Source: Acidobacteriota bacterium (GTDB taxonomy: Bacteria; Acidobacteriota; Terriglobia; Terriglobales; Acidobacteriaceae). From it: a stretch of 64,000 nucleotides of DNA. The notes beneath the pieces were generated by a model that did no database searches, was not told where the DNA came from, and worked only from the letters and a program-made list of their open reading frames with translations. A program made the position numbers and the translations under genes. The number at the start of each line of letters is the position of its first letter. The stretch's first letter is position 1. The stretch lies in contig JAEYQK010000057.1 in NCBI GenBank assembly GCA_023410055.1, positions 13,825 through 77,824 of the forward strand. Direction: 5' to 3'. Positions 63,503-64,000 of the stretch are shown here, piece after piece.

Positions 63503-63672
63503 GTGTCGGTGAACACAATGTTCGCATCCGCCGCCGTAAACGGACTGTTCGCCCAGTTCGGATATGGACCGAAGTAGTGTGGATGCTTTGTCGGGTCTGG
63601 AGTTTGGGTTTGGGCAAACGCTGAAAGCGCGGCCAGTGAGAGCACGATGATAAAGACGAGTGGCTTTTTCAT
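63466..63672 (-). CDS. Signal-peptide fragment of the multicopper oxidase (frameshifted)
   Basis: ATG at 63672 with GAGG seven bases upstream. A signal peptide MKKPLVFIIVLSLAALSAFA is followed by TPDPTKHPHYFGPYPNWANS and PFTAADANIVFTDTCGG, then an out-of-frame end. The last in-frame segment corresponds to the start of the first Gly-rich repeat of the oxidase, which continues in the -1 frame (GTGATAVASV). The two frames overlap by 37 nt. A single-base shift in 63466-63502 would join them into one about 1,660-residue exported protein. Confidence 0.75.
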   Translation of the reverse strand: MKKPLVFIIVLSLAALSAFAQTQTPDPTKHPHYFGPYPNWANSPFTAADANIVFTDTCGGVPVRVRLR

Positions 63673-63944
63673 CACTTCACCTCACCTGCCGGGATGGTAT
63701 CCAGTTTCACGGGTCGGCCTTCTCTGGCTCGCCGCACGTGTGCCGCCCTGCGGCGGGCCGCAGCTTTCCTCTGGGCGTCCGTGATTCTTCCGCTCGGACG
63801 GACATGCACCCGGCCGGCGGCATCAGTCATTTCTTTGCGGGGGGTTTTCTTCTTCGGGTGATTTGCTGCCCAGACACCCGTACTGGATACGGATACGGCT
63901 ACCAGCAGTGTCAGCAAGATCAGGATTATGGGTTTCAGTTTCAC
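63672..63944 (-). CDS. Small basic exported protein (90 residues)
   Basis: GTG start at 63944 with AGGAG seven bases upstream. Signal peptide MKLKPIILILLTLLVAVSVS, cleavage near VWA-ANHP. The mature part is very basic (HPKKKTPRKEMTDAAGRVHV, then RKAAARRRAAHVRRAREGRP). Its TGA overlaps the next ATG by one base, so it is coupled to the multicopper oxidase. Possibly a partner or metal-related accessory; family not recognised. Confidence 0.75.
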   Translation of the reverse strand: MKLKPIILILLTLLVAVSVSSTGVWAANHPKKKTPRKEMTDAAGRVHVRPSGRITDAQRKAAARRRAAHVRRAREGRPVKLDTIPAGEVK

Positions 63945-64000
63945 GTGTGCTCTCCTAGCCGGACTGGCTCAAAACAGAACTCTCCCCGAACGCGTGTAGA

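Overview
The window looks like chromosomal DNA of an acidobacterium, probably from the Terriglobia/Koribacteraceae lineage. This is inferred from the G+C content (high 50s %), the Acidobacteria-like RpoZ and Cys-rich 132-aa proteins, secreted proteins with choice-of-anchor/ASH repeats, bacillithiol synthase BshA, and many short dispersed palindromic repeats between genes. No phage, transposase, plasmid or CRISPR signature was seen. It is core housekeeping DNA with a few accessory islands.

Layout. (1) 1-4760, minus strand: an aspartate-family operon lysC-hom-thrC-thrB (thrB cut by the window edge). It is preceded by a Thr-rich leader peptide and three mutually exclusive hairpins, a classical ribosome-mediated attenuator that I could read base by base. 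(2) 4826-11875: proC divergent from gltB-gltD. (3) 11934-15696, minus: rho, rpoZ, a small protein and the ComM/YifB ATPase. (4) 16169-20676: a secreted beta-propeller lipoprotein, then a three-gene envelope module (a PA2779-like anchored small protein, a PA2778-like C39-family peptidase, and a TPR + POTRA/Omp85-like outer-membrane protein). The module is bracketed by two directly repeated units of about 215 bp, each with a tiny zinc-ribbon-like reading frame. (5) 20905-30301: thiolase, CPBP protease, a 20-residue Lys/Ala peptide with its own promoter and terminator, the heat-shock operon hrcA-grpE-dnaJ-rsmE, a peroxiredoxin, Mrp and a secreted esterase. (6) 30336-37229: cytochrome bd oxidase cydAB behind an Rrf2 regulator with a clear operator, a thioesterase, a TPR protein, an ExbD/TolR protein and an SDR. 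(7) 37452-48836: a MoxR/VWA pair, an ABC exporter, and nucleotide-sugar genes (bi-domain oxidoreductase, WecB, UDP-sugar dehydrogenase, DegT aminotransferase). (8) 49012-53467: a minor-pilin operon (FimT/GspH, PilV, PilW, PilX types). (9) 53577-58142: LytS-type kinase, Big2 lipoprotein, bshA, YdjC deacetylase, single-domain response regulator. (10) tRNA-Val and tRNA-Asp. (11) 58697-63944, minus: a giant secreted multicopper oxidase whose signal peptide lies in a different frame, preceded by a small basic exported protein.

Most notable observations: the thr attenuator; the repeat-flanked PA2778/PA2779/Omp85-like module; two genes with no canonical start codon (dnaJ, and the TPR/Omp85-like gene, which seems to start at AUU); the Lys-rich mini-gene; the frameshift in the multicopper oxidase; and a glycine-rich beta repeat shared by the PilX-like pilin and that oxidase. 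Family names come from motif recognition, not from database searches.
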